Below, piece by piece: positions 51,100-60,557 of a DNA stretch of 64,000 nucleotides. The stretch lies in NCBI RefSeq assembly GCF_030161875.1, contig NZ_BSVA01000001.1, positions 1,054,001 through 1,118,000 of the forward strand, given 5' to 3'. Numbering within the stretch: the stretch's first letter is position 1; each line of letters opens with the position of its first letter. The position numbers and the translations under genes were made by a program. The notes beneath the pieces were generated by a model, which worked only from the letters and a program-made list of their open reading frames with translations, did not search any database and was not told the DNA's origin. Origin of the DNA: Homoserinibacter gongjuensis (lineage in GTDB: Bacteria; Actinomycetota; Actinomycetes; Actinomycetales; Microbacteriaceae).

Positions 51100-51779
51100 G
51101 TGCGTGGGTACACGGTCGATGAGGTCCGGCAGGCAGAGGCGCCGCTGTTGGCAGCGGGCGCCCCGCTCATGGCGCGTGCCGCGGCGGCGCTCGCGGATGC
51201 GGTGTCGAGCGAGCTGAGCACGCGCGGTGTGCGGGTGCGCGACGCGCGCGTGCTCCTGCTCGTGGGCACGGGCGACAACGGTGGTGACACCCTGTTCGCG
51301 GGCGCCCTCCTGGCCGGACGCGGTGCCCGCGTGTCGTACCTGCCGCTCGGCTCGCGCGTGCACTCCGCGGGTGAGGCCGCCGCGCTCGAGGCCGGCGCGA
51401 TCCGTGTCGCCGACGCGCCCGACACCGCGGAGTTCCACGCCGTGCTCGACGCCGCCGACGCGATCCTCGACGGGATCGTCGGCATCGGGGCGGGCGCCGG
51501 CTCGGCGCAGGGGGTCGGGCTCCGCGGGGCGGCGCGCACGGCGGTCATGTTCGCACGTGAGCGCGTGGTCGAACGCGAGGGCGCCTTCCGGTGGCCTTCG
51601 CGGTCGACGTGCCCAGTGGCATCCATCCCGACACCGGCGAGGTTCCCGAAGCGGATGCCGTGCTGCCCGCCGACGTGACGGTCACGTTCGGTGCGTGCAA
51701 GGTGGGCCTGCTGCGCGCACCGGCCGAGGTGGTCGGACGCATCGAGCTCGTCGACATCGGGCTCGGGCTGGAGCCCTGA
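51100..51779 (+). CDS. nnrE: NAD(P)H-hydrate epimerase (YjeF N-terminal domain)
   Basis: Repairs damaged, hydrated NAD(P)H by interconverting R and S epimers. About 226 aa from GTG 51100. Motifs are [27 protein letters not shown] and [18 protein letters not shown], the last carrying the conserved Asp. A one-base loss near 51587-51592 splits the two halves. The partner dehydratase (NnrD) is not fused and not adjacent. Confidence 0.9.
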
Positions 51780-51801
51780 GCCCCAGACCTCGAGCTGCCG
51801 C

Positions 51802-52020
51802 TCAGACCTCGAGCTCTTCCTCGGCGTCGAGCTCGGCCGCGAGTTCGGCCAGCAGACGGCTGGCGGCCCGCCGGTCGCCCGCCGTCACGACTCCGCGACG
51901 CGCGACCGCGAGGATGAGCGACTCCCAGCGCACGTCATCGAGGTGCGCGGGCGCGACGCCGCGTGCCGCGAGCTCGAGATGCTGCTCGATCTCCGCGGCC
52001 GTGGGCAGCGGCTCGCGCAT
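51802..52020 (-). CDS. Small hypothetical protein
   Basis: 72 aa starting [20 protein letters not shown], mostly helical, with an acidic C-terminus ([10 protein letters not shown]). GAAGGA lies 5-6 nt upstream of ATG 52020. Lies downstream of rlmN on the same strand. No recognised domain. Confidence 0.6.
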   Translation of the reverse strand: MREPLPTAAEIEQHLELAARGVAPAHLDDVRWESLILAVARRGVVTAGDRRAASRLLAELAAELDAEEELEV

Positions 52021-52129
52021 GGCAGTCCTTCCGCGGTCGGGTATCCGCGTAGATTTCCTCAGGATAGCCCCGCAGGCGAGGGACGGGCAGTCCCGCGAAC
52101 GGGGGAGCGCCGGAGCGCGGAACGCGTGC

Positions 52130-53392
52130 TCAGGCGGGAGCGTCGGCCGCGGCGAGCTGGCCGCACGCGCCGTCGATCTCCTTGCCGCGCGTGTCGCGCA
52201 GCGTCGTCGGGATGCCGGCGGCCTCGAGGCGTGCGATGAACTCGGCCGTGACATCCGGATCCGAGGAGGTCCACACCGAACCGGGCGTCGGGTTGAGCGG
52301 GATGGGGTTCACATGCACCCAGCCGCGCCCGCGTTCGTTGAGCTTCTGCGCGAGCAGCTCGGCGCGCCAGGCGTGGTCGTTCATGTCCTTGATGAGGGCG
52401 TACTCGATCGACACGCGGCGGCCGGTGACCTCGAAGTAGTGGCGCGCGGCATCGAGTGCCTCGTCGACCTTCCAACGCGAGTTCACCGGGATGAGCTCGT
52501 CGCGCAGCACGTCGTCGGGTGCGTGCAGGCTGAGGGCGAAGGTGAGCGGCAGGTCCTCGTCGGCGAGCTTGCGGATCGCGGGGGCGAGACCGACCGACGA
52601 CACCGTGATCTGCCGCGCCGACATCCCGAGCCCGTTCGGCTGCGGGGCGACCATCGTGCGCACGGCCTTCATGAGGCGGTTGTAGTTGGCGAGCGGCTCG
52701 CCCATGCCCATGAAGACGATGTTGGTGACGCGCGCGCTGGAGCTTGGAGCGGAGGCCATTTCTGGCCTCCGCCGCGACGCCAGCGCCGACGCCCGTCCCG
52801 GGCGTCGGTCCGACTTGCGGCCGGGCCACTCCGCCAGCTCGCCCGCGGCGATCGCGCGGTTCGCCTCCACGACCTGCGCGACGATCTCGGCCGCCGACAT
52901 GTTGCGCGTGAGACCCGCCTGGCCGGTGGCGCAGAACGGGCAGTTCATGCCGCATCCGGCCTGGCTCGACACGCACAGCGTGACGCGACCCGGGTAGCGC
53001 ATGAGCACCGACTCGACGAGCGCGCCGTCGAAGAGTCGCCACAGGAACTTGATCGTCTCGCCGCCGTCGGTGCGCAGGCGCCGCACCTCGGTGAGCAGCG
53101 GCGGCAGCATCGCGGTGACGAACTCGTCGCGGCCGTCGGCCGGAAGGTCGGTCATCTGCGCGGGGTCGGTCGTGTAGTGGGTGAAGTAGTGGGTGCTGAG
53201 CTGCTTCGCGCGGAAGGCGGGGAGGCCGAGCTCGACGACCTTCGCGGCGCGCTCCTCGGCGGTGAGGTCGGCGAGGTGCGTGGGCGGCTGGGTGCGGCGC
53301 GGGGAGGCGAACTGCAGCTTGGGGCGCCCCTCGGCATCCAGCTGCTGGGTCCATCCCTCGGCGCGGGGGCGCACCTGCTTGATCTCGCTCAC
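52130..53392 (-). CDS. rlmN: 23S rRNA/tRNA adenine-C2 methyltransferase RlmN with in-frame insert
   Basis: Radical-SAM enzyme methylating A2503 of 23S rRNA and A37 of some tRNAs. 420 aa from GTG 53392. The iron-sulfur motif is [12 protein letters not shown]. The family segment [13 protein letters not shown] and catalytic cysteine regions near VNSRWKV and the C-terminal DGACGQL are present. Between [13 protein letters not shown] and [14 protein letters not shown] lies about 30 residues of low-complexity Arg/Ser/Ala sequence that RlmN normally lacks, encoded by two hairpins. The frame is intact. Confidence 0.95.
   Translation of the reverse strand: MSEIKQVRPRAEGWTQQLDAEGRPKLQFASPRRTQPPTHLADLTAEERAAKVVELGLPAFRAKQLSTHYFTHYTTDPAQMTDLPADGRDEFVTAMLPPLLTEVRRLRTDGGETIKFLWRLFDGALVESVLMRYPGRVTLCVSSQAGCGMNCPFCATGQAGLTRNMSAAEIVAQVVEANRAIAAGELAEWPGRKSDRRPGRASALASRRRPEMASAPSSSARVTNIVFMGMGEPLANYNRLMKAVRTMVAPQPNGLGMSARQITVSSVGLAPAIRKLADEDLPLTFALSLHAPDDVLRDELIPVNSRWKVDEALDAARHYFEVTGRRVSIEYALIKDMNDHAWRAELLAQKLNERGRGWVHVNPIPLNPTPGSVWTSSDPDVTAEFIARLEAAGIPTTLRDTRGKEIDGACGQLAAADAPA
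52742..52830. repeat. Double-hairpin insert inside rlmN
   Basis: Two perfect 9-bp stems: CGGAGGCCA-TTTC-TGGCCTCCG at 52750-52771 and CCGACGCCC-GTCCC-GGGCGTCGG at 52786-52808, 14 bp apart. Together they encode the extra, low-complexity residues of RlmN. The arrangement resembles a REP doublet inserted in frame. Confidence 0.75.
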
Positions 53393-53428
53393 CGCCCGAT
53401 TCTCGCAGGTCGTGCCTGGGTGGAGTGG

Positions 53429-53502
53429 CCCAAACGCTGCAGCGTTCGGCAGCGGGCGGCAGGATTCGCTGTGTCTCGGCGGCAACCGCTACAGCGTTTG
53501 CG
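53429..53502. repeat. Short inverted-repeat element, copy A
   Basis: Ends CAAACGCTGCAGCGTT (53431-53446) and AACCGCTACAGCGTTTG (53484-53500) are inverted copies of each other around about 37 bp. The right end contains the TAG stop of the MATE gene. Related to copy B at 57318-57434. Confidence 0.75.
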
Positions 53503-54807
53503 CCATCCAGCGGGTGCCGAGTGCCCGCGCGCCGAGCGTCAGAGCGCGGATGCCGTAGAAACCCACGCAGTACGCGAGCTGGATCGCGAGCACCGCGGCC
53601 GGCGCACCCGCCTCGGCCGGCGTCTGGGCGGCCCACCACAGCAGCGGCACATAGACCACGAGGTTCACGAGACCCGCGAGCGCGAGGTAGCGGCCGTCGG
53701 CGGCACCGATCAGCACGCCGTCGAGCACGAACACGAGGGCGCCGAGCGGCATCGTCGCGGCGACCACCCACGCGCCGACGGGCACCGCGGCGATCACCCC
53801 GCCATCCGACGAGAACACGTAGCCGAGCCACGGCGCAACACCGGCGAGCACGGCCCCGAACACGACTCCGGATGCCACCCCCAGCCGATCAGACGGCGCA
53901 CGGTCGCGCGCACCTCGCCCGGTGTGCCGGCGCCGAGGTCGAACCCGATCATCGCCTGCGCCGCGATCGCGAAGGCGTCGAGGGCGAGCGCGAAGAGGAA
54001 GGTGAGCTGGAAGAGCACCTGGGTGGAGGCGAGGGTCACGGTGCCCAGTCCCGTGGCCGACACGGTCGTGGCGACCAGGGCGACCCTCAGGGTGAGGGTG
54101 CGCAGCAGCATCCACCCGCCGGCGCGCGCCGCCGCCGCCACCCCGGGCAGGCCGGGGCGCACGTCGGCCCCCTCGCGGCGGGCGTGCCGCACCGCGATCA
54201 CGAGACACGCGGCGGCCATGCCCCACTGCGCGATCACCGTGCCGATCGCCGAACCGGCGATGCCCCAGCCGGCGCCGTAGATGAGAACGGCGTTGAGCAC
54301 GCCGTTGGCCGCGAACCCCGCGACAGCGATCACGAGCGGCGTGCGGGTGTCTTGCAGCCCGCGGAACAGTCCGGTCGCGGCGATCACGGCGAGCATGGCG
54401 GGGATGCCGAGACTCGAGATCCCGAGATAGAGGGCGGCGAGCTCGGTGACGCGCGGGGTGGCGCCGAACGCGGCGGCGAGCGGATGGGCGGCGAGCGGTC
54501 CGACGACGGCGAGCACCAGCCCGAGGGCGAGCGCGAGCCAGATGCCGTCGATGCCCGCGCGCACCGCACCCGCCCGGTCACCGGACCCCAGCATCCGGGC
54601 GACCGCGGGGGTCGTCGCATAGGCGAGGAAGACGAGCAGGCCGATGGCGGTCTGCAGCACCGTGCTCGCGATGCCGAGACCCGCGAGGGGATCGACGCCG
54701 AGGTGACCGACGAGCGCGGTGTCGGTCGCGAGGAAGAGCGGCTCGGCCACGAGCGCACCGAGCGCCGGCACGGCCAGGCCCAGGATGCGGCGGTCGATCG
54801 CTCTCAC
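53489..54807 (-). CDS. MATE-family (DinF-like) efflux transporter
   Basis: About 439 aa, twelve TM helices, starting MRAIDRRILGLAVPALGALV. The MATE patterns are EPLFLATDTALVGHLG, GLFRGLQDTRTPLVIA, and in the second half QVLFQLTFLFALALDAFAIAAQAMIG. A one-base loss in the C run at 53878-53882 breaks the frame at RRLIGWGVASG. The last residues (MAQTL, stop) come from the inverted-repeat element. Exports cationic or other drugs in exchange for Na+ or H+; substrate unknown. Confidence 0.9.
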
Positions 54808-54866
54808 GCGTTCACGCTATCCGGGCGGAGAAGCTGTCGCGCGGCGGGGAAGTTGCTCCCGCCGAG

Positions 54867-56156
54867 TCAGCTCATCGGTTCTGATGCGGAGGGGCCGGAT
54901 GCTGCGCCCGCGGCGGGTGCGTCGGTCGCGGTACCGGTACCGGCATCCGCAGTTGCCGGCCGGATGCCGCGCGGCGGCCGCGCCGCGGGTGCCGCGAAGG
55001 TCGCGAGCACGATGAGCACGAACACGATGATGAGCGCGTTGAGGATGCCGATGTGCTCGCCGACGACGCCGATGAGCGGCGGCCCGACGAGGAAGGCGCA
55101 GTAGCCGACGGTCGCGACGGCCGACACCCGAGCCGCCGCACGCACCGGGTCGTCGGCGGCGGCCGACATCGCCACCGGGAAGCCGAGCGAGGCGCCGAGC
55201 CCCCACAGCACGATGCCGGCGACGGCCACCGGGATGATCGGCACGAAGATCACGAGGGCGAGGCCCAGGGCGGCGGAGGCGCCGGTGGCCCACAGCACGG
55301 GCACGCGGCCGAAGCGATCGATGAGCGGTCCGCCCGCGATGCGTCCGACCATCATCGCGGCGGTGAAGAGCGTGAACAGGGCCGCACCTTCGCCGTTCGC
55401 GAGACCGCGGTCGTCGACCATGCCGAGCGCCAGCCAGTCGTTGGCCGAGCCCTCGGTGAAGGCCATGCCGAGCGCGATGAGACCGATCGCGAGGGTGCGC
55501 GGCTCGAGCCAGATCGACATCCGGTCGCGGAACGACACGTGGGCGACCTCTTCGCCCGTGTCGGCGTGCGTCGCGACCCGCGGGATCGCGCGCGGCGCGA
55601 GGAAGGCACCGAGCACGAGCAGCACGGCCATGCCGGCGGCGTGGAGGCCGACCGAGACGTGCTGGAAGACGAGCAGCGTGCCCACGCTCGTGCCGATCAC
55701 CATGCCGGCGCTCCAGCTGGCGTGCAGCAGCGGCATGATCGTCTTTCCGATCACCTTCTCGACCGCCGCGCCCTCCACGTTCATGGCCACGTCGCAGATC
55801 GCGCTCCCGAACCCGTAGAGCGCCATGCCCACCACGACGAGGGCGAACGAGCCCAGCACCGAGGTGCCCACGCCGATCACGAGCAGGGCGACGGCGCACA
55901 GCACGAGCATGATGGCGATCGAGCGACGCCCGCCGAGCCACTGGATCACGTGACTGGCGAGTACGAGCCCCACGATCGATCCGATCGAGACTCCCAGGAT
56001 CAGGTAGCCGACCCACGACACGGGCAGCTCGAGCTGGTCGCGGATGCTGGGGATGCGGATCGCCCAGGTCGCGGCCCCGAGGCCGTTGAGGGCGAACACG
56101 GCGAAGACGGCGTTGCGCCAGGCGATCGCGTGGGTGGGGCGGGAGGTCGTGGTCAT
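54867..56156 (-). CDS. MFS transporter
   Basis: 429 aa with twelve hydrophobic segments; starts MTTTSRPTHAIAWRNAVFAV. The loop GGPLIDRFGRVPVLWATGAS is the MFS motif A equivalent between TM8 and TM9, with WLGGRRSI between TM2 and TM3. The pattern GSANDWLALGMVDDRGL resembles FucP/YbjJ-like sugar or metabolite transporters. Divergent from a LacI regulator with operators between, so probably repressed by it. The C-terminal ~40 residues are Ala/Thr-rich and cytosolic. Confidence 0.9.
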   Translation of the reverse strand: MTTTSRPTHAIAWRNAVFAVFALNGLGAATWAIRIPSIRDQLELPVSWVGYLILGVSIGSIVGLVLASHVIQWLGGRRSIAIMLVLCAVALLVIGVGTSVLGSFALVVVGMALYGFGSAICDVAMNVEGAAVEKVIGKTIMPLLHASWSAGMVIGTSVGTLLVFQHVSVGLHAAGMAVLLVLGAFLAPRAIPRVATHADTGEEVAHVSFRDRMSIWLEPRTLAIGLIALGMAFTEGSANDWLALGMVDDRGLANGEGAALFTLFTAAMMVGRIAGGPLIDRFGRVPVLWATGASAALGLALVIFVPIIPVAVAGIVLWGLGASLGFPVAMSAAADDPVRAAARVSAVATVGYCAFLVGPPLIGVVGEHIGILNALIIVFVLIVLATFAAPAARPPRGIRPATADAGTGTATDAPAAGAASGPSASEPMS

Positions 56157-56212
56157 GCGGATCCGGTCGAGGTCGTGTGGGGTGAGGTGGCAGTGCGAGG
56201 CCGCCGACGGTG

Positions 56213-56240
56213 TCGAATCGATTCGATCGAAACGATTCGA
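56213..56240. promoter_or_regulatory. Tandem LacI-type operators
   Basis: TCGAATCGATTCGA (56213-56226, perfect palindrome) directly abuts TCGAAACGATTCGA (56227-56240, near-palindrome). Both match the TCGA-centred operator form of LacI-family repressors. They lie in the MFS-lacI divergent gap, 16 bp before the lacI start. Confidence 0.8.
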
Positions 56241-56255
56241 GTAGGCTAACGCGGG

Positions 56256-57332
56256 ATGTCCGACACCGCAAACACCCGACCGACCCTCGCCGCCGTCGCG
56301 GCGCGGGCGGGCGTGTCGGCCTCCACCGCATCGCTCGTCTTCAGCGGGCGCGGTCCCGTGGCGGATGCGACGCGCGCCCGGGTGCTCGAAGCCGCGGCCG
56401 AGCTCGACTTCGCGGGGCCCGACCCGACGGCCCGCTCGCTGCGCCGCGGCCGCACCGGCGTGATCGGCGTCGTCACCGAAGACAGCCTGGGCGACGCGTT
56501 CCGCGACCCCATCAACCTCGCACTGCTCGACGGGCTGGGCGACGAGCTCGCCGACGAGGGGTACGGCCTGCTGGTGCTTCCCTGGGCGCCCGGGTCGAGC
56601 GTCGACCTCGCGGCGGCGCCGATGGATGCCGCGATCCTGCTCGGCTGCAGCGCCGACCTCGCGCACTCCGTCGAGGTGCTGCAGCAGCGCCGCATCCCGC
56701 TCGTCGCGATCGAGGCGCCCGAGCTGCCGGGTGTGGTGCCGATCGACCTCGACAACGCCGAGGCCGCCCGCCACGGCGCCGAACTGCTGCGCGAGCTCGG
56801 GCACGAGCGGGTCGCTCTCGTGACCCTGCCGCTCGACGTGGACCGTACGCGCGGGGCGCTCACCCCTGAACGCGAGGCGGCGGCGACGGCCTTCACGGCA
56901 TCCGAGCGCATTCGCGGAGCGCGCGCGGTGTTCCCGGATGCCGGGGGTGTCTCGGCGGGCGGCAGCACCGTCGGCGAGGGTTACGCCGCCGGTCAGGCGC
57001 TCCTGCAGGTGCCGGATGCCGAGCGGCCGACCGCCGTGATCGCGCAGTCCGACCTGCTGGCGGCGGGTGTCATCCGCGCCGCCGAGGAGCTCGGCATCGC
57101 GGTGCCGGATGACCTCAGCGTGCTGGGGTTCGACGGCATCCGCCTCGACGGCATCACCTCGCACGCGCTCACGACCCTCGTGCAGCCCGCCGTCGAGAAG
57201 GGCCGGGCCGCGGGGCGCGCGGTGCGGGCCGCGCTCGCCGGCGACACCCCGGATGCCGTGACCCTCACCTCGGAGCTGCGGCGCGGGGCGACGGTGGCGG
57301 CACCCCCGCCGCCGGGTGGTCAATCGCTGTAG
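56256..57332 (+). CDS. LacI-family transcriptional regulator
   Basis: 358 aa. The DNA-binding domain reads PTLAAVAARAGVSASTASLVFSG, with hinge helix RARVLEAAAELDF. The periplasmic-binding-protein-like effector domain follows (RTGVIGVVTEDSLGDAF, PTAVIAQSDLLAAGVIRAAEEL, DDLSVLGFDGI). ATG 56256 follows the operators closely, implying autorepression. The final residues GGQSL and the TAG stop lie in the inverted-repeat element copy B. Confidence 0.92.
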   Translation: MSDTANTRPTLAAVAARAGVSASTASLVFSGRGPVADATRARVLEAAAELDFAGPDPTARSLRRGRTGVIGVVTEDSLGDAFRDPINLALLDGLGDELADEGYGLLVLPWAPGSSVDLAAAPMDAAILLGCSADLAHSVEVLQQRRIPLVAIEAPELPGVVPIDLDNAEAARHGAELLRELGHERVALVTLPLDVDRTRGALTPEREAAATAFTASERIRGARAVFPDAGGVSAGGSTVGEGYAAGQALLQVPDAERPTAVIAQSDLLAAGVIRAAEELGIAVPDDLSVLGFDGIRLDGITSHALTTLVQPAVEKGRAAGRAVRAALAGDTPDAVTLTSELRRGATVAAPPPPGGQSL

Positions 57333-57434
57333 CGTTACGCGTTCTCGGCCTGGCGCCGACGCATGCGCGCCAGTTATTGACCGAGCGCGCCAGCAATGCC
57401 TGATGCGGAAGGGAAGACGCTGCAGCGTTTGACC
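57318..57434. repeat. Short inverted-repeat element, copy B
   Basis: Ends GGTCAATCGCTGTAGCGTT (57318-57336) and GACGCTGCAGCGTTTGACC (57416-57434) match in 16 of 19 positions as inverted repeats. The 79-bp interior is not similar to copy A. The left end supplies the lacI stop codon. Confidence 0.75.
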
Positions 57435-57443
57435 CCACCGCAG

Positions 57444-57511
57444 GGCGCGCGGCGGCGGCGCGCGGCGGCGGCGCGCGGCGGCGGGGAGGGCGGGCGGCGG
57501 CGGGGAGGGCG
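57444..57511. repeat. GC-only tandem repeats
   Basis: About three copies of GCGCGCGGCGGC (57444-57483) followed by two of GGCGGCGGGGAGGGCG (to 57511), just past the 3' end of the SDR gene. Confidence 0.7.
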
Positions 57512-57516
57512 CCGCG

Positions 57517-58503
57517 TCAGGCGTGTGCGGCCGCCAGCCGGTCGAAGGCGGCATCGAGTTCCGCGTTCACGACGCGACGCGACGCATCCGCGCGGTACCA
57601 GTCGGCGATCTCGCGGGCGCCCTCGGCGAACGGGGTCGTCGCGACCCAGCCCGGCACGAGCGTCTTGATGCGGGTGTTGTCGAAGAGCACGGAGTGGGCC
57701 TTGTCACCCACGAGCCCCGGACCCATGTCGGGGATCTCGCGTGCGATCGCATCCGAGGCCACGTGCACGATCTCGGGCTCGACGCCGAGGGCGCGGCCCA
57801 GCAGCCGGGTGATCTCGTCCCAGGTGAGCGACTCGTCGCCCGTGATGTGCACGGGGCTGCCGATCGCATGGGGGTTGCCGAAGAGGCCGACGAACGCGCG
57901 CGCGAAGTCGCGGGCGTGGGTGAGGGTCCACCAGCTCGTGCCGTCGCCGTGCACGATCACGGGCTTGCCGTCCAGCATGCGCTGCAGGGTGGTCCAGCTG
58001 CCCTCGAGCGGGATGAGGCTCGCGTCGTAGGTGTGCGAGGGGCGCACGATCGTCATCGGGAAGCCGGCGTCGCGGTAGGCGCTGACGAGCACGTCTTCGC
58101 ACGCGATCTTGTCGCGCGAGTACTGCCAGAAGGGATTGCGCAGCGGCGTCGACTCCACGATGGGCAGCTGTGCGATCGGCTTCTGGTACGCGGATGCGGA
58201 GGAGATGAAGAGGTACTGCGCGGTCCGCGGCCCGAAGAGGGCGACATCCGCCTCGACCTGCTCGGGCCGGAAGGCCCGGAAGTTGGCGACGACATCGAAC
58301 TCTCGGTCGCCGACGGCGGATGCGACCGACGCCGCGTCATCCGCGTCGCCGATGAGCACCTCGGCCCCGTCGACGGGCGGGCGCTTGGTCGAGAGCCCCC
58401 GGTTGAGCAGGGTCACCTCGTACCCGCGCTCGATCGCGAGCCGCGACACCGAGGAGCTGATGATGCCGTTGCCGCCGACGATGAGCACCCGCTGCGCTGC
58501 CAT
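57517..58503 (-). CDS. NAD-dependent epimerase/dehydratase family protein
   Basis: 328-aa extended SDR. Rossmann motif VLIVGGNGIISSSVSRLAIE (atypical GGNGxIS). Mid-section ISSASAYQKPIAQLP and FWQYSRDKIACEDVLV contain the Ser, Tyr and Lys of the active site in SDR-like order. The group is found near sugar-nucleotide or mRNA-binding-type epimerases. Substrate unknown; not clearly linked to neighbours. Confidence 0.86.
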   Translation of the reverse strand: MAAQRVLIVGGNGIISSSVSRLAIERGYEVTLLNRGLSTKRPPVDGAEVLIGDADDAASVASAVGDREFDVVANFRAFRPEQVEADVALFGPRTAQYLFISSASAYQKPIAQLPIVESTPLRNPFWQYSRDKIACEDVLVSAYRDAGFPMTIVRPSHTYDASLIPLEGSWTTLQRMLDGKPVIVHGDGTSWWTLTHARDFARAFVGLFGNPHAIGSPVHITGDESLTWDEITRLLGRALGVEPEIVHVASDAIAREIPDMGPGLVGDKAHSVLFDNTRIKTLVPGWVATTPFAEGAREIADWYRADASRRVVNAELDAAFDRLAAAHA

Positions 58504-58562
58504 GTCGTCAGCCTACGCATCCGGTTTGGGGAGGAGTCAGCCGCGCGGCATAGGGTGAGTTC

Positions 58563-60557
58563 ATGACCGACGAGGCTCCCGCCGCCGCCGTCGACGCGAA
58601 CCCGCACAACGCATCCGGGATCGCCCTCGACGAGCTCGACCCCGCCATCCGTCCACAGGACGACCTCTTCCGGCACGTCAACGGCACGTGGATCGCGCGC
58701 ACCGAGGTCCCCGCCGACAAGGCGCGCTACGGCTCGTTCTATCTGCTTGCCGAGGCCGCCGAGCTCGCCGTGCGCGAGATCATCGAGGAGGCCCAGGGCG
58801 CCGACCCCGGCACCGAGGAACGCAAGATCGGCGACCTCTACGCGAGCTTCATGGACACCGAGCGCATCGAGGCGCTCGCCTGGGAGCCCATCCGCGCCGA
58901 GCTCGCCGAGGTCGCGACGATCGATGACATCCCGGGCTTCCTGCGTGCCCTCGGCGCCTTCGAGCGCACCGGCGTCGGCGGGTTCTTCGCCGCCTTCGTC
59001 GACAACGACCCCGGCGACCCCGAGCGCTACCTCGTGTTCCTCGAGCAGGCCGGCCTCGGTCTGCCGGACGAGTCGTACTACCGCGAGGAGAAGTTCGCCG
59101 ACATCCGTGCGGCCTACCTCGCCTACCTCGAGCGGATGCTGACGCTCGCCGGGTTCGACAAGTGCCCCAAGCGCGCTGCCCGGGTGCTCGACCTCGAGAC
59201 CGCCATCGCCTCCCACCACTGGGACAACGTGCGCACGCGCGACAGCCAGGCCACCTACAACCCCATGTCGTGGACGGATGCGGCCTCGCTCGCGAAGGAC
59301 GTGCCGCTCGACGCCTGGCTCGACGCGCTCGGTGCTCCCGAGGGTGCCTTCGACACGGTGGTCGTGCGCGAGCCGAGCTTCATCGAGGGCCTCTCGGAGC
59401 TGCTCGTCGAGGAGCGCCTCACCGCATGGCGCGACTGGCTGCGCTTCCAGCTCATCCGCTCGGTGGCGCCCTACCTGCACGAGGAGGTCGTGCAGACCAA
59501 CTTCGACTTCTACGGCACCACCCTGCAGGGCACCCCGGAGCTGCGCGCGCGGTGGAAGCGCGGTGTGAGCCTCGTCGAGGGCGCGATGGGTGAGGCCGTC
59601 GGCAAGGTCTACGTCGAGCGGCACTTCAGCCCCGGCGCCAAGACCGCGATGGACGAGCTCGTCGGCCACCTCATCGACGCCTACCGCGACTCCATCGAGA
59701 CCCTCGAGTGGATGACCGACGAGACGCGCGAGCGCGCCCTCGAGAAGCTCGGCAAGTTCACGCCCAAGATCGGCTACCCCGCGAAGTGGCGCGACTACTC
59801 GGCGCTCACGGTCGACGCATCCGACCTCGTCGCGAACGTGCGCGCCACCGCGGCGTTCGAGTTCGCGCGCGAGCTCGGCAAGATCGGCAAGCCGATCGAC
59901 CGCGACGAGTGGTTCATGACGCCGCAGACCATCAACGCGTACTACAACCCCGGCTTCAACGAGATCGTGTTCCCCGCGGCGATCCTGCAGTACCCGTTCT
60001 TCGACGAGAACCGGGATGCCGCCGCCAACTACGGCGCGATCGGCGCCGTGATCGGCCACGAGATCGGCCACGGCTTCGACGACCAGGGTTCGCGGTTCGA
60101 CGGCGACGGCCGGCTCACCGACTGGTGGACCGAGGCGGATCGCGCTGCGTTCGAGGAGCGCACCTCGAAGCTCATCGCGCAGTACGACGCCCTCGAGCCG
60201 GCGCAGCTGCCCGGCCACCACGTCAACGGTGCACTCACGATCGGCGAGAACATCGGGGATCTCGGCGGCCTGGGGATCGCCTGGAAGGCCTACCTGCTCT
60301 CGCTCGCCGGCCAGGAGCCGCCCGTGGTCGACGGCCTCACCGGTGCCGAGCGCTTCTTCCTCAGCTGGGCGCAGGCGTGGCAGATCAAGGTGCGCGACGA
60401 GGAGGCGCTGCGACTGCTGTCGATCGACCCGCATTCGCCGAATGAGTTCCGCTGCAACCAGATCGTCCGTAACCTGGACGTGTTCTCCGAGGCGTTCGGG
60501 CTCACGCCCGCCGACGCGCTCTGGCTCGCTCCCGACGACAGGGTCACCATTTGGTAG
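58563..60557 (+). CDS. pepO: M13-family metallopeptidase (neprilysin/PepO-like)
   Basis: 664 aa, cytosolic (no signal peptide), as usual for bacterial PepO. Zinc motif HEIGH in AVIGHEIGHGFDDQGSRFD, third ligand in TIGENIGDLGGL, substrate-binding NAYYNPGFNEIVFPAAIL, and C-terminal CNQIVRNLDVF with the terminal motif ending VTIW. Cleaves short peptides. The next gene starts within or just past its stop. Confidence 0.95.
   Translation: MTDEAPAAAVDANPHNASGIALDELDPAIRPQDDLFRHVNGTWIARTEVPADKARYGSFYLLAEAAELAVREIIEEAQGADPGTEERKIGDLYASFMDTERIEALAWEPIRAELAEVATIDDIPGFLRALGAFERTGVGGFFAAFVDNDPGDPERYLVFLEQAGLGLPDESYYREEKFADIRAAYLAYLERMLTLAGFDKCPKRAARVLDLETAIASHHWDNVRTRDSQATYNPMSWTDAASLAKDVPLDAWLDALGAPEGAFDTVVVREPSFIEGLSELLVEERLTAWRDWLRFQLIRSVAPYLHEEVVQTNFDFYGTTLQGTPELRARWKRGVSLVEGAMGEAVGKVYVERHFSPGAKTAMDELVGHLIDAYRDSIETLEWMTDETRERALEKLGKFTPKIGYPAKWRDYSALTVDASDLVANVRATAAFEFARELGKIGKPIDRDEWFMTPQTINAYYNPGFNEIVFPAAILQYPFFDENRDAAANYGAIGAVIGHEIGHGFDDQGSRFDGDGRLTDWWTEADRAAFEERTSKLIAQYDALEPAQLPGHHVNGALTIGENIGDLGGLGIAWKAYLLSLAGQEPPVVDGLTGAERFFLSWAQAWQIKVRDEEALRLLSIDPHSPNEFRCNQIVRNLDVFSEAFGLTPADALWLAPDDRVTIW

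Noticed and set aside
52742..52830. Intein or intron in rlmN
   Set aside because: Only about 30 extra residues, with no splicing motifs; the double hairpin explains the insert.
54867..57554. 895-codon frame extending the MFS transporter upstream through the lacI gene
   Set aside because: The part before 56156 is antisense to lacI; the transporter has a natural ATG start at 56156 next to the operators.
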